The notes beneath the pieces are model-generated. The model saw nothing but the letters and a program-made list of their open reading frames with translations, searched no databases and had not been told where the DNA came from. A stretch of DNA of 64,000 bases from Prochlorococcus sp. AG-409-B13 (GTDB lineage Bacteria; Cyanobacteriota; Cyanobacteriia; PCC-6307; Cyanobiaceae): assembly GCA_003216035.1 (NCBI GenBank), contig QCJM01000001.1, forward strand, positions 124,001 to 188,000. The letters are read 5' to 3'. Position 1 is the stretch's first letter; each line of letters starts with the position of its first letter. Both the position numbers and the translations under genes were made by a program. Shown here piece by piece: positions 1-8,429 of the stretch.

Positions 1-70
1 TAGCAATTCACAAATATACCCTAATACGACAGAGTTAAAAGACATCGAGGAAAAGATTAATTTCAAGAAG

Positions 71-1393
71 TCATCCCGGGGACAATAAATATAAGCCATG
101 ACTTATTTTTTTAAAGGTTGGTGGCTTAGTCCCAATGATTGTTGACCATCTTTTAATCTTGGCATGAACATCATAAAAGTCTGGCGAAGGCCATTTTATT
201 GGGTCCAAATGAACTTCTGTTTTGACCTTAGGCTCTAAGGCATAAGCTCTTATAATAGAAGAAAATTTCTTTTCTTGGTTCTTATCAAGTTTTGGTGTGA
301 TTTTATCTATAATTTTAGAGAAATTTGAAGTAGTGGAATCTTTATACGGAGCAAACCAAAGATCTTGCAACTTGCCAAGATCTGTAAAGTGATCCTTTTC
401 AGCGACATCTATTGAGTTAATACTTTCAATTAACTCTTCTGTCGTCTTTACATGATAAGGAGTAAATTGTTTTGCAAGGCCAGTTAGTCTGGCACTTTCT
501 AATTCATTTTTAGATTGAATTTCTATCACAGGTGTTCCTGCCATAATTGATTGCATTCCTGTTGTACATCCCATAGAAATCAAAGCTTTTGCGGAATGTA
601 TCCAAGGCTCTACATTTAAATGGTAAATGACATGCACATTTCTAGACTTCCAAAATCTATCATTCCACCATCTAGGATCTGCTACAGGGTGAGGCCTAAG
701 AATAAAGCTTGTAGCCGGCTCTATACTTATTAATCCTTCTATAATCTCACAGTAGTTTTCTCTGCGAATCTTATTTTTTTGCTGCACTGATGCAAATTCT
801 TTAGCTGCTTTTATATTACTAATTTTATCAATACCTAAGTCTGGAGGAAGATAATTAGGTTTTCTATTCTCAATAGAGAAGTTATCATTGCATAATATAA
901 ATGAGCCAAAAAGATCCTTCATTCCCTCAGTCTCAGCTGCATAAAACTCCTTTCCTAGCTCTCCTAATAAATCTAATCTGCAATTACCTAATATTTGAAG
1001 TTTGGAAGTTAATTCAGGGATCTTTGAAAAGAATTCATAGTCATAGGAACCCCAACAAGCGTAAATATCAATACACTTAGCTCCCTTAGGGTCGACACGG
1101 TTTATCCAAGTTGCTTCAGCATCTATATGCAAGTTATTTATTCCTTCCTCATCGCTTACAATTACACTGCCCCCTCTTTCCTTACATGGTTTAATTCGTC
1201 CTTCCCACATGATTCTAGAGCAACTCTTTTCTAACAAGAAAGATGAAGGCAAGTTCAGGATTAAATGATTGAAATGTTTATCATATCCAATAATTACATT
1301 ATGGTGGTATTGACTTGCTAATCGGCATGCAAGTAATAATTTAGCATCAAACTCACGATGAAATATTTCACAAGGTAAAAGATTAATACCCAA
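71..1393 (-). CDS. Surface carbohydrate biosynthesis protein (glycosyl/glycerophosphotransferase-like)
   Basis: A 440-residue protein that resembles the 'surface carbohydrate biosynthesis protein' family of O-antigen and capsule clusters. Its second half has the hallmarks of GT-B-type capsule transferases: RPHP at residues 233-236 and a Gly/Thr-rich GCTTGMQS loop near 275-282 followed by GTPVIEI. The N-terminus (ILLP-like strand, then REFDAKLLLA) matches where family members normally begin. The start is therefore taken as the TTG at 1391-1393, which has an in-frame TGA directly upstream. It is the last gene of the minus-strand glycan operon inside the window, and its sequence is visibly AT-rich. 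The donor and acceptor cannot be told from sequence. I am confident of the role class but not of the reaction. Confidence 0.7.
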   Translation of the reverse strand: MGINLLPCEIFHREFDAKLLLACRLASQYHHNVIIGYDKHFNHLILNLPSSFLLEKSCSRIMWEGRIKPCKERGGSVIVSDEEGINNLHIDAEATWINRVDPKGAKCIDIYACWGSYDYEFFSKIPELTSKLQILGNCRLDLLGELGKEFYAAETEGMKDLFGSFILCNDNFSIENRKPNYLPPDLGIDKISNIKAAKEFASVQQKNKIRRENYCEIIEGLISIEPATSFILRPHPVADPRWWNDRFWKSRNVHVIYHLNVEPWIHSAKALISMGCTTGMQSIMAGTPVIEIQSKNELESARLTGLAKQFTPYHVKTTEELIESINSIDVAEKDHFTDLGKLQDLWFAPYKDSTTSNFSKIIDKITPKLDKNQEKKFSSIIRAYALEPKVKTEVHLDPIKWPSPDFYDVHAKIKRWSTIIGTKPPTFKKISHGLYLLSPG

Positions 1394-1504
1394 TCAATGA
1401 GCTCCAAGAAGAGATAATAATATCAGACGATCAAGGTATTATTAGAAAAATAAACAAATTCTATAAAGTCTCAATTTTACTATTGAAAAGAATTTACAAA
1501 GAAT

Positions 1505-2551
1505 CTAAAGATAACTTTGGGAGTCAATTAAATTCATTGCTGTGATCAAATTAGAAGAGTCCAAATAATACTTCTTTATTTTATCAAAAACATTCTCAAC
1601 TTGATTATTCGTTTTCTCTGAATAGTTTCTCAATAAAGAACTGAACATAATAACGCACCATTTTATACGGTATATGTCTAATAGTATGGCAATGCGACTA
1701 ATAAATATTTGCCTATCAGGGACTAGATTCACAATTCCTCTTAAAAAATTAAAAGCACTCTGAACTTCTAATAAGTTATCAGGTTGAAGAATCCAATCTA
1801 CAGTGAACTTTGCCAGGTCATCCCAACCTGCATATTCAAAATCTAAGAACACATATTGATCATCAATTCTAAGCATATTATGTATCCCAACATCAGAAGG
1901 TGAAATAATCTTCTGACTTAAAGGAATAGTCTCACTAACTAATCTTTGAGGAGCTGAGGTTAATATATTAGCTAGCGTCTTCTCTATACTCGGTCTAAGG
2001 TTCATGGATATCCACTTAGAAATTTCATGTTCAACTGGAACATTTTCTATAAGGTCCTCCAAGTCAGATAGCCTAGAAAAAACCAGATTGAAGTGGCTTT
2101 GAATTGAAAAGCAAGCCTCTGATGCGTTCGGCAAAGAGTGAGCTCTAGGATCTTTAGCTACGAATATTAATTTTTCAAGAAAATAAAGTACAGATGCAAA
2201 TAAATCATCTGTTGCAGTCTTAATAAGTTCTCCTTCTACATAATCAAATAAAGCTATCTTACTTTGAAAATTCCAACTAATTGGTCTAGAAATATTTCTA
2301 ATATCTTTTTTTCTAAGAAAATTTAATACCTGAATTTCTGTGCCAATCCTATCTCTAATGTCATAGCTTATATCTGGATATTTCTTTAACACATATCGTC
2401 TACTTGATGACTTTACAAGATAAACAATGCTGTTTCTACCGCCTTTGAGCATAAACAGTTCCGCTTTCCTAAGGTCATGTGCCTCTAGGAAACCTAATAC
2501 AGAGGAAGTAGGAGTATGATTTAAATTTTTAAGGTTCTTATATCTATCCAA
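1505..2551 (-). CDS. Aminoglycoside-phosphotransferase/choline-kinase-like protein
   Basis: A 348-residue protein-kinase-fold protein. A glycine-rich loop (GGRNSIVYLV, residues 37-46) precedes the ATP-binding Lys at about 56 (VLKKY). The Brenner-type catalytic segment is at 217-226 and the metal-binding DFE is at 237-239. The canonical HGDxxxxN has become PSDVGIHN: the catalytic Asp220 and Asn225 remain but the His is replaced. It probably phosphorylates a small hydroxylated metabolite used in surface-glycan assembly (inference). The apparent start is a TTG overlapping the upstream HAD gene by 8 nt, which suggests translational coupling. No ATG lies in frame before the glycine loop. The gene is markedly AT-rich. 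Confidence 0.6.
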   Translation of the reverse strand: MDRYKNLKNLNHTPTSSVLGFLEAHDLRKAELFMLKGGRNSIVYLVKSSSRRYVLKKYPDISYDIRDRIGTEIQVLNFLRKKDIRNISRPISWNFQSKIALFDYVEGELIKTATDDLFASVLYFLEKLIFVAKDPRAHSLPNASEACFSIQSHFNLVFSRLSDLEDLIENVPVEHEISKWISMNLRPSIEKTLANILTSAPQRLVSETIPLSQKIISPSDVGIHNMLRIDDQYVFLDFEYAGWDDLAKFTVDWILQPDNLLEVQSAFNFLRGIVNLVPDRQIFISRIAILLDIYRIKWCVIMFSSLLRNYSEKTNNQVENVFDKIKKYYLDSSNLITAMNLIDSQSYL

Positions 2552-3167
2552 AATAATCTTGATTTAATAATAGGGGCAATTCTTCCCAGTTACGCATAAT
2601 CGGGCCATCATGCCAATCAGACTTGCTATTAGGTGAATAATGAATCCTGCATATATAGTCAGGAAGTAAATTGAGTATTTCAGGAAGATCATCTATAAAA
2701 TATCTACACCCTAAATCAATTACTTTTGCAACTTTCATTTCTTTTGTAGGCTCAAAGTGTACCTCATTTTGATTGAAGCACAATCCAGTTTTAGAAAAGA
2801 AGCCATTTTTCTCTAACCATCCTCTTGCAGCATTATGCAAGTCAAAACTAGGACCCTTATATGGGGTGTGAGTCTTGTGGCTAACAATCAACAATTTCAT
2901 CTCATCCTTTTGAATAGATTTAAGAGCATTAAGCATCCCAATACAGGGATTTGCTTCCAAAATCCTTAATCCATAAACTTCTCCCTGAAGTAAGGTGAAA
3001 TTATTATCTTGACTAATTGATCTTAAATAATTACGAACGCCTAACTTTGTAGGCTCAAGTTCTTTAGGAATCAAGCCCTTCTCAAGGGCAACCTTATAAA
3101 ATAAAGCATCATAACTTATGAGTGTATTATCAAAATCCAAGCCAATCTTCATTACTTTATTACTCAT
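2544..3167 (-). CDS. HAD-superfamily hydrolase
   Basis: A 207-residue HAD phosphatase. Motif I is DFDNT with the nucleophile at Asp11 and the general acid at Asp13. A Ser/His strand (LLIVSHKT) fits motif II, Lys-containing segments follow the cap, and YFIDD near residue 160 supplies the motif IV acidic pair. The N-terminus MSNKVMKIGLDFDNT leads straight into the fold and supports the ATG start. It lies 3 nt downstream of the transketolase C-subunit gene and overlaps the kinase-like gene by 8 nt, so it is part of the same transcript. It likely dephosphorylates a sugar phosphate in the glycan pathway. The substrate is unknown. Confidence 0.6.
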   Translation of the reverse strand: MSNKVMKIGLDFDNTLISYDALFYKVALEKGLIPKELEPTKLGVRNYLRSISQDNNFTLLQGEVYGLRILEANPCIGMLNALKSIQKDEMKLLIVSHKTHTPYKGPSFDLHNAARGWLEKNGFFSKTGLCFNQNEVHFEPTKEMKVAKVIDLGCRYFIDDLPEILNLLPDYICRIHYSPNSKSDWHDGPIMRNWEELPLLLNQDYFG

Positions 3168-3170
3168 AGC

Positions 3171-4100
3171 TCAACTGCCATTAATTAATTTGTCTAACTG
3201 GTTTACAAGTCCATGAGAGTCTAGATTTAATGAGTTAAGTACAAAAGATTGGTTTCCTAAATGATGAATGAATTCATCAGGTGTGCCAAGCCTTAGTAAT
3301 GAGATTTTATCCATAAGGTTATGAGTTTGTATCCATTCAAGAAGTGTACTGCCTACTCCTCCAATCAAGCTATGCTCTTCATAACTAACCCAAGTGGAAA
3401 ATCTACAAGACATTGCCTGCAAAAAAGCAGTATCTATAGGCTTAATACCGCCTAAGCTTGCTATCGCCACTGAGCAACCTTTCGTTTCTAGGAATTGGGC
3501 AGCCTTCATTGCTTCATTCAGAATTGGTCCGACTCCTAAAACTAAAAGATCTTTACCTTCACGAATTAAATTAGCTTTTCCTATACCTAATTTAGACGTA
3601 TCGGTATGGAGTATAGGTTCACCCTTTTTACCTATCCTTATATAAGTAGGAAATTTAGATTCAAATGCTTCCTGCAATTGAGCTGATAGCTCTAGGCTAT
3701 CTACAGGCGCTAAAACGTTTAAACCTGGAATTGCACGAAGAATTGCCAAGTCTTCTAAAGAGTGATGTGTAGAGCCTAATTCTGCATAGCTTAGTCCAGA
3801 TCCAGTCCCAATAATAACAACTGGAGCCTGATGATAAGCAACACCAACTCTAATTTGTTCTAAACAACGAGTCGTTGTAAATGGAGTAATTGTATAAACC
3901 ACGGGTCTCATGCCACTAAGCGCCATGCCAGCAGCCATGCTCATCATATTCGATTCTGCTATGCCGCAATTAAGAAATCTTTGAGGTGCAATCTCCTTGA
4001 ACTTATCAAACATTCTATTCCCAATATCACCAGATAAAAGAAAGATATCCTCTCTTTTCTGGGCAATTTTAGTGATTTCACTAGCAAAAGTATTACGCAT
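3171..4100 (-). CDS. Transketolase-like enzyme, C-terminal (pyrimidine-binding) subunit
   Basis: A 309-residue subunit carrying the Pyr domain (roughly 1-160) and the C-terminal transketolase domain (about 180-300) of a split ThDP enzyme. The ThDP-activating glutamate is visible as Glu49 in CGIAESN. It overlaps its partner gene by 1 nt (TAATG), the usual sign of a stoichiometric heterodimer. Housekeeping transketolase is a single chain of about 660 residues, so this pair is a dedicated pathway enzyme. Within a heptose-type cluster a plausible role is making sedoheptulose-7-P or transferring a two-carbon unit onto a sugar (inference). A branched-sugar role is the main alternative. Confidence 0.75.
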   Translation of the reverse strand: MRNTFASEITKIAQKREDIFLLSGDIGNRMFDKFKEIAPQRFLNCGIAESNMMSMAAGMALSGMRPVVYTITPFTTTRCLEQIRVGVAYHQAPVVIIGTGSGLSYAELGSTHHSLEDLAILRAIPGLNVLAPVDSLELSAQLQEAFESKFPTYIRIGKKGEPILHTDTSKLGIGKANLIREGKDLLVLGVGPILNEAMKAAQFLETKGCSVAIASLGGIKPIDTAFLQAMSCRFSTWVSYEEHSLIGGVGSTLLEWIQTHNLMDKISLLRLGTPDEFIHHLGNQSFVLNSLNLDSHGLVNQLDKLINGS

Positions 4101-4978
4101 TAATCAACCTCAAGCTCTGCCAGGGCAGCTGAAAGCTCTTCACCATTAGGAGTTCTATAGTGCCAATTATTATCATCTTCTATAAAGGTAACTCCCTTAC
4201 CTTTAATTGTATGAGCGACAATAACACTAGGTCGATCAATTTCCTTTCTAGCATTAATAAGTGCCGAAGAGATCTCGGCAAAATTATGCCCATTAATTTC
4301 TTGCGCATGCCAGCCAAATGCTCTCCACTTATCAGCTAAAGGTTCAAGTGCCATAATTTCCTTACTGCGCCCAGTCGCCTGCCATTTATTAAAATCAATA
4401 ATGGCAGTTAATGTGTAAACTCTCTGAGCTGCTGCCAACATGGCAGCCTCCCAAATACTACCTTCGTTACATTCACCATCACTTAATAAAGCGTAGGAGC
4501 GAGCTGGCAAGTTAAAAGATCTATGTGCAATCGCCATCCCCAATGCCATAGGTAAGCCATGGCCTAGTGAGCCTGTAGCAGCTTCAACCCCTGGAATATA
4601 TCCAGGCTTAGGTGGATGTTCATGAAAGACACTACCTGCTTTCCCAAACTCGTTTAATAAGTCCAGAGAAAAAAAGCCTCGTTCTGCCAGAGCTTGAAAA
4701 AGTGCTGGGGCTCCATGCCCTTTACTAAGCACAAACCTATCTCTTTCTTTACCATTAGGGTTATTAGGGTCAACTTTCAACTCATACCAATACAAATAAA
4801 TCAACAAATCAATACAAGATAAACAAGACCCTAAATGAGGTATCTTTGCTTCTGAAGAAGTTATTAAAATTCGTCTTCTAAGAAGGTTTGCAATCTTCTT
4901 TAGTGATTCAAAATTATTCTGATGATGTTCAGTCAATTTCTTACATCCTAACTGTCTAAATGTAGATGCTTCATCCAC
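4100..4978 (-). CDS. Transketolase-like enzyme, N-terminal (ThDP-diphosphate-binding) subunit
   Basis: A 292-residue PP-domain subunit. It contains HLG (48-50), SKGHG (85-89), GSLGHG (136-141) and the ThDP/Mg site SDGECNEGS (166-174), followed by IIDFN. Together with the adjacent C-subunit it makes a complete split transketolase. The longest reading frame starts at a GTG that overlaps the upstream epimerase gene by 31 nt. A TTG at 4934-4936 preceded by AGGA is an alternative that would start the protein at LTEHHQ. Donor and acceptor are unknown. Its position inside a heptose-like nucleotide-sugar operon suggests a role in precursor supply. Confidence 0.75.
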   Translation of the reverse strand: MDEASTFRQLGCKKLTEHHQNNFESLKKIANLLRRRILITSSEAKIPHLGSCLSCIDLLIYLYWYELKVDPNNPNGKERDRFVLSKGHGAPALFQALAERGFFSLDLLNEFGKAGSVFHEHPPKPGYIPGVEAATGSLGHGLPMALGMAIAHRSFNLPARSYALLSDGECNEGSIWEAAMLAAAQRVYTLTAIIDFNKWQATGRSKEIMALEPLADKWRAFGWHAQEINGHNFAEISSALINARKEIDRPSVIVAHTIKGKGVTFIEDDNNWHYRTPNGEELSAALAELEVD

Positions 4979-5892
4979 TTAACTGTATAGCAACTATCAT
5001 CATCAAGAAGGCGGTTTTCAATATATGCTTGTTGTATTTCTGAGATTGCATCAGTCACACCTCTCGTAGGAACATAACCTGTTGCCAGCAATTTACTTGA
5101 ATCCTGGCGATATGATCTTGGATCATTACTTTTTGTTCTAAGTACCTCTGAATTTGTAATACCTTTTACCTTAGTAGCAATATCTAATATTCTGAGATTC
5201 TCGAAACCAGCATTATAGCAACCAGAGGGAAGGTCAGGCTTTGATAAGAAATGTCGATAGACATTAGCCATATCCTCAATATGTATATTAGGGCGTGTTT
5301 GTTCTCCACCAAATACTGTTATCTCTCCTTTCTTGAGAGCCTGGTAAGTTAAAAGATTTACACTTACATCTAACCTCATTCGTGGAGACAATCCACAAAC
5401 AGTTGCAGGCCTTATGCAATGAACTCTCATCCTATCTGAATAGGATAAAAACACACGCTCAGCAACCATTTTAGTTTTATTATAAACAGAAATTGGCACT
5501 AAAGGTAAATCTTCAGTAACTTTAGACTCTTCCTTAATGCCATAAACACTTCCTGAGCTTGCATATATAAAGTGCTCCACTCCAGAACGAACACATCGAT
5601 CAGCCAATTGCTGACCAGCTAAAACATTAACTTCCCAGCTCAAAGTCGGATTAAGATCAACTGCTGGATCATTTGCAATATTTGCCAAATGAATAACGGC
5701 CTGCACACCATTTAATGGTATTCCATTTGTATCACGAATATCACACTTAAGATTAGTCAATTTTGAGTGTTCTGGAAGAAAGTTACCAAACCATTGAGTA
5801 TCCAAATTTATTACTTCGTGACCATCAGCTAATAATAGTGGCACTAAAATAGAGCCTTTATATCCACAGCCACCAGTAACAAGTAATTTCAT
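4948..5892 (-). CDS. NAD-dependent epimerase/dehydratase (extended SDR)
   Basis: A 314-residue extended short-chain dehydrogenase. The Rossmann motif GGCGYKG is at 7-13, the first acidic residue after strand 2 (NLDTQ) suggests NAD, the active-site serines are in ASSGSVYG near 111-118, and the catalytic pair is Tyr137/Lys141 (VYNKTK). It resembles UDP-glucose 4-epimerase-like and dTDP-sugar enzymes of surface polysaccharide clusters, but nothing visible fixes the substrate. The ATG start begins directly with the Rossmann strand. It is 15 nt after the preceding SDR gene and overlaps the transketolase N-subunit frame. Confidence 0.7.
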   Translation of the reverse strand: MKLLVTGGCGYKGSILVPLLLADGHEVINLDTQWFGNFLPEHSKLTNLKCDIRDTNGIPLNGVQAVIHLANIANDPAVDLNPTLSWEVNVLAGQQLADRCVRSGVEHFIYASSGSVYGIKEESKVTEDLPLVPISVYNKTKMVAERVFLSYSDRMRVHCIRPATVCGLSPRMRLDVSVNLLTYQALKKGEITVFGGEQTRPNIHIEDMANVYRHFLSKPDLPSGCYNAGFENLRILDIATKVKGITNSEVLRTKSNDPRSYRQDSSKLLATGYVPTRGVTDAISEIQQAYIENRLLDDDSCYTVKWMKHLHLDS

Positions 5893-5907
5893 TCTTTTCC
5901 CTTTATC

Positions 5908-6930
5908 TCATTTTTTATGTTGATACGCCCAAGGCATAGACTTAAATATTTCAAGATGCTCATCAATCCAATTCATAGTTTCTTTTAGTCCTTGATCCAA
6001 TTCAACCAGATCGGACCATCCAAAACATTTTCTAATAGCAGAGCTATCAAGCAAATAACTCTGATCTTTTCCAAGCCGATCAGGCGCAATCTCAACCAAA
6101 GAATCAAAAGTCACACCAGCCAGACTACAAATCATTTTAACCAATTCTCGAATACTGATTGCTGTTCTTGTAGAAAGGTGCCATGTAGTTCCAGGCTCAC
6201 CAGAATAAGCAATTTGCAGAGTAGCTGAGACTACATCACTGATGTGAATGAAACTACGCTCTGAATAGCCTCCTCCATGTAATTGCATTGGTTTTCCAGT
6301 AAGTGTACTCAACATTGTGCGCGGAATAATTCGATAAAGCTGCTGTCCTGGCCCATATACATTAGCTGCTCTAGTAAATACAACTGGGAAGTCATACGCC
6401 TTTTGGAAGCTCAAAAGGTGTAGATCACAAGCAGCCCTACTCACAGCATAAGGTGTACTAGGGGAAAATTGATTATTCTCTGTAATCCATTCTCCATTAG
6501 TACTGCCATAAACCTCTGGAGTCGTAAAATGTACATATTTTTGAACAAAAGCTTTTTTTCTCAACTCATCGTGAAAAGCAACTTGAGATAGCAAGTTAGT
6601 GCGATACCAATGTGTTGGATTTGCCCAACTCTCTGCGACCATACCTTGAGCAGCAAAGTTAATAATAAGGGTAGGTTTAAAAACATCAATTATTTCAATT
6701 AACCTGCTTAGATCTTTGTTCAAATCAATAACATGATGAAAAAAATTATCTTGACTGGCTAATGGGTCTCCATTCGCATAATGAGGCCATCGGTATGGTA
6801 AAAAAGCAGCCTCAGGCTCAGGCGACCTACTAACACCACACACTGGATGTCCTGCCTCTAATGCTCCAGCAACAAAATGAGAGCCGCTAAAAGAGTTACT
6901 ACCTATTACTAAAACCTTATGAGACTTCAT
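5908..6930 (-). CDS. GDP-mannose-4,6-dehydratase-like SDR with YxxxR in place of YxxxK
   Basis: A 340-residue extended SDR. The nucleotide-binding motif GSNSFSG (10-16) is followed by NFAAQG near 91-96, the TTPEVYGS active-site strand (136-143), and PYAVSRAA at 160-167. There the usual catalytic Lys is Arg165, encoded by AGG. The sugar-nucleotide half includes NVYGPGQQLYRIIPR and GGGYSERSFIHI, typical of NDP-hexose 4,6-dehydratases. It most likely forms a 4-keto-6-deoxy intermediate or epimerizes one (inference). The stop overlaps no gene, but the start overlaps the fused kinase gene by 4 nt (ATGA). Substrate uncertain. Confidence 0.7.
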   Translation of the reverse strand: MKSHKVLVIGSNSFSGSHFVAGALEAGHPVCGVSRSPEPEAAFLPYRWPHYANGDPLASQDNFFHHVIDLNKDLSRLIEIIDVFKPTLIINFAAQGMVAESWANPTHWYRTNLLSQVAFHDELRKKAFVQKYVHFTTPEVYGSTNGEWITENNQFSPSTPYAVSRAACDLHLLSFQKAYDFPVVFTRAANVYGPGQQLYRIIPRTMLSTLTGKPMQLHGGGYSERSFIHISDVVSATLQIAYSGEPGTTWHLSTRTAISIRELVKMICSLAGVTFDSLVEIAPDRLGKDQSYLLDSSAIRKCFGWSDLVELDQGLKETMNWIDEHLEIFKSMPWAYQHKK

Positions 6931-8429
6931 TGATTAAATGCATCAAGAACACTCGAACGTAATGCTCCACTTGTAATAGGGGAATTGCCCATAGTTTCCA
7001 CTGCAAGAGCCGCCATACAGCAACCAAGAGCTGCGGTAGGCATCATTGCCTGTCCAGTAGCCAGGCCAGTAGCCATAACCGCCAATAAAGAGTCTCCAGC
7101 TCCTGCGACATCTACAGGGTTCACCGATAAAGCAGGAAAAGGCTGACTGACTAATTTTCCAGAGCTATCCCGGTCATACGCAATAAAGCCCTCAGCTCCT
7201 AGTTTCATAATCAGCCTATTGCTACCTGTAGTCTCCAACAAACGCTGGCTCAACAACTCGAGTCCTGTCTCTCGATCTTGAAGGGCAACTCTCGCTTCCC
7301 GCTCATTCGGACATAAGAGCGAAAAGTTCTGAAATTTTGTCACCGCTCCAACCTGACTACTGCATTGGAGGTCCCCAAACAACAAAAGTCCATTTTGATG
7401 CGCTATGTGTTGTACTGCTTCCAAAATCCTTTCCGTAACCACCCCATAAACAAAGTCAGAAACAACAATTGCTTGTGCTTTAGGCGCAATTTTTTCGAGT
7501 TTTTCAATCAATTTGTCTTCTACCTGAGAATCAAGGCTATGGTCCTCAAATCGACTCACTCGAAATAATTTCTGATTCTCAACCACATAGCGCTTTTTAA
7601 ACGTACTAGGCCGTGAATCATCTACTAACAAACCATCTCCTATTTCTCTAAATCGAAGTTCATTTCGCACCCAATCTGCTGTCTCATCAGTGCCAACAAC
7701 AGAAAGCAAATCACATGAAGCACCTAATGCCCTTATATGTGAAGCAACAACTCCTGCTCCACCAATAAAATTGCATTTCTGTAATTCACGAACTACCACT
7801 ACAGGCGCTTCAGCACTCATTCCTACAGCTTCACAAGCGGCATATTGATCGACAATTGTGTCTCCCAAAACAATTATATTAGACAAGCTAAATGCATCCA
7901 AAGATTTCAGCAATTCGTCTCGGCCAATTCCTTGCCTGCGGCAAGCTGCCATGAATTGATTGCGTCTCTGTTCAACGAGCTCACGTTCAGAACGACTAAG
8001 TAAATCAGTGCTTGCATAATGAATATCTCCTGCATGAAACTGAACACTATTTTTTTGTTCTCTCTGAAGATCTATAGCAATATTAACTTCTTCATTATCA
8101 GAGTTCTGGAATTCCTTTCCTAATACTAATAAAGCAGGATTTAATTGCCTGATAATATCACATAATTGCTCACCTTGAAGTAAAATAATAGCATCAACTA
8201 TGCCTAAAAGAGCCAATGCTTCTGCACGCTCACCTTGAAGAAATTGAAAAAGTTGAGGTTGATCAGGGGGAGAATCACCTATCAATGCAACTACAAGATG
8301 CTCACCCTGCTCACGGGCATTTCTCAGGTAACGAATATGTCCAGGATGAATTGTATTGAAGTGTCCATAAGCCAAAACACAACCTTCTAAATGCTGAGCA
8401 TCTTTAAGCGAATAAATAGATGTTCTCAC
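6927..8429 (-). CDS. Bifunctional nucleotidyltransferase-PfkB sugar kinase (HldE-like, reversed domain order)
   Basis: A 500-residue fusion. The N-terminal cytidylyltransferase-like domain (about 15-140) has the nucleotide-binding HPGH at 28-31 within YGHFNTIHPGH. The C-terminal PfkB/ribokinase-type kinase (about 180-500) shows the sugar-binding GGAGVVA segment and the catalytic DVAGAGD, with its Asp near 446. E. coli HldE has the kinase first and the nucleotidyltransferase second, so the order here is inverted. By analogy it would phosphorylate a heptose-7-P or related sugar at C1 and later activate the sugar-1-P. The GTG start overlaps the dehydrogenase stop as GTGA, a coupled arrangement. 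Confidence 0.75.
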   Translation of the reverse strand: MRTSIYSLKDAQHLEGCVLAYGHFNTIHPGHIRYLRNAREQGEHLVVALIGDSPPDQPQLFQFLQGERAEALALLGIVDAIILLQGEQLCDIIRQLNPALLVLGKEFQNSDNEEVNIAIDLQREQKNSVQFHAGDIHYASTDLLSRSERELVEQRRNQFMAACRRQGIGRDELLKSLDAFSLSNIIVLGDTIVDQYAACEAVGMSAEAPVVVVRELQKCNFIGGAGVVASHIRALGASCDLLSVVGTDETADWVRNELRFREIGDGLLVDDSRPSTFKKRYVVENQKLFRVSRFEDHSLDSQVEDKLIEKLEKIAPKAQAIVVSDFVYGVVTERILEAVQHIAHQNGLLLFGDLQCSSQVGAVTKFQNFSLLCPNEREARVALQDRETGLELLSQRLLETTGSNRLIMKLGAEGFIAYDRDSSGKLVSQPFPALSVNPVDVAGAGDSLLAVMATGLATGQAMMPTAALGCCMAALAVETMGNSPITSGALRSSVLDAFNQ

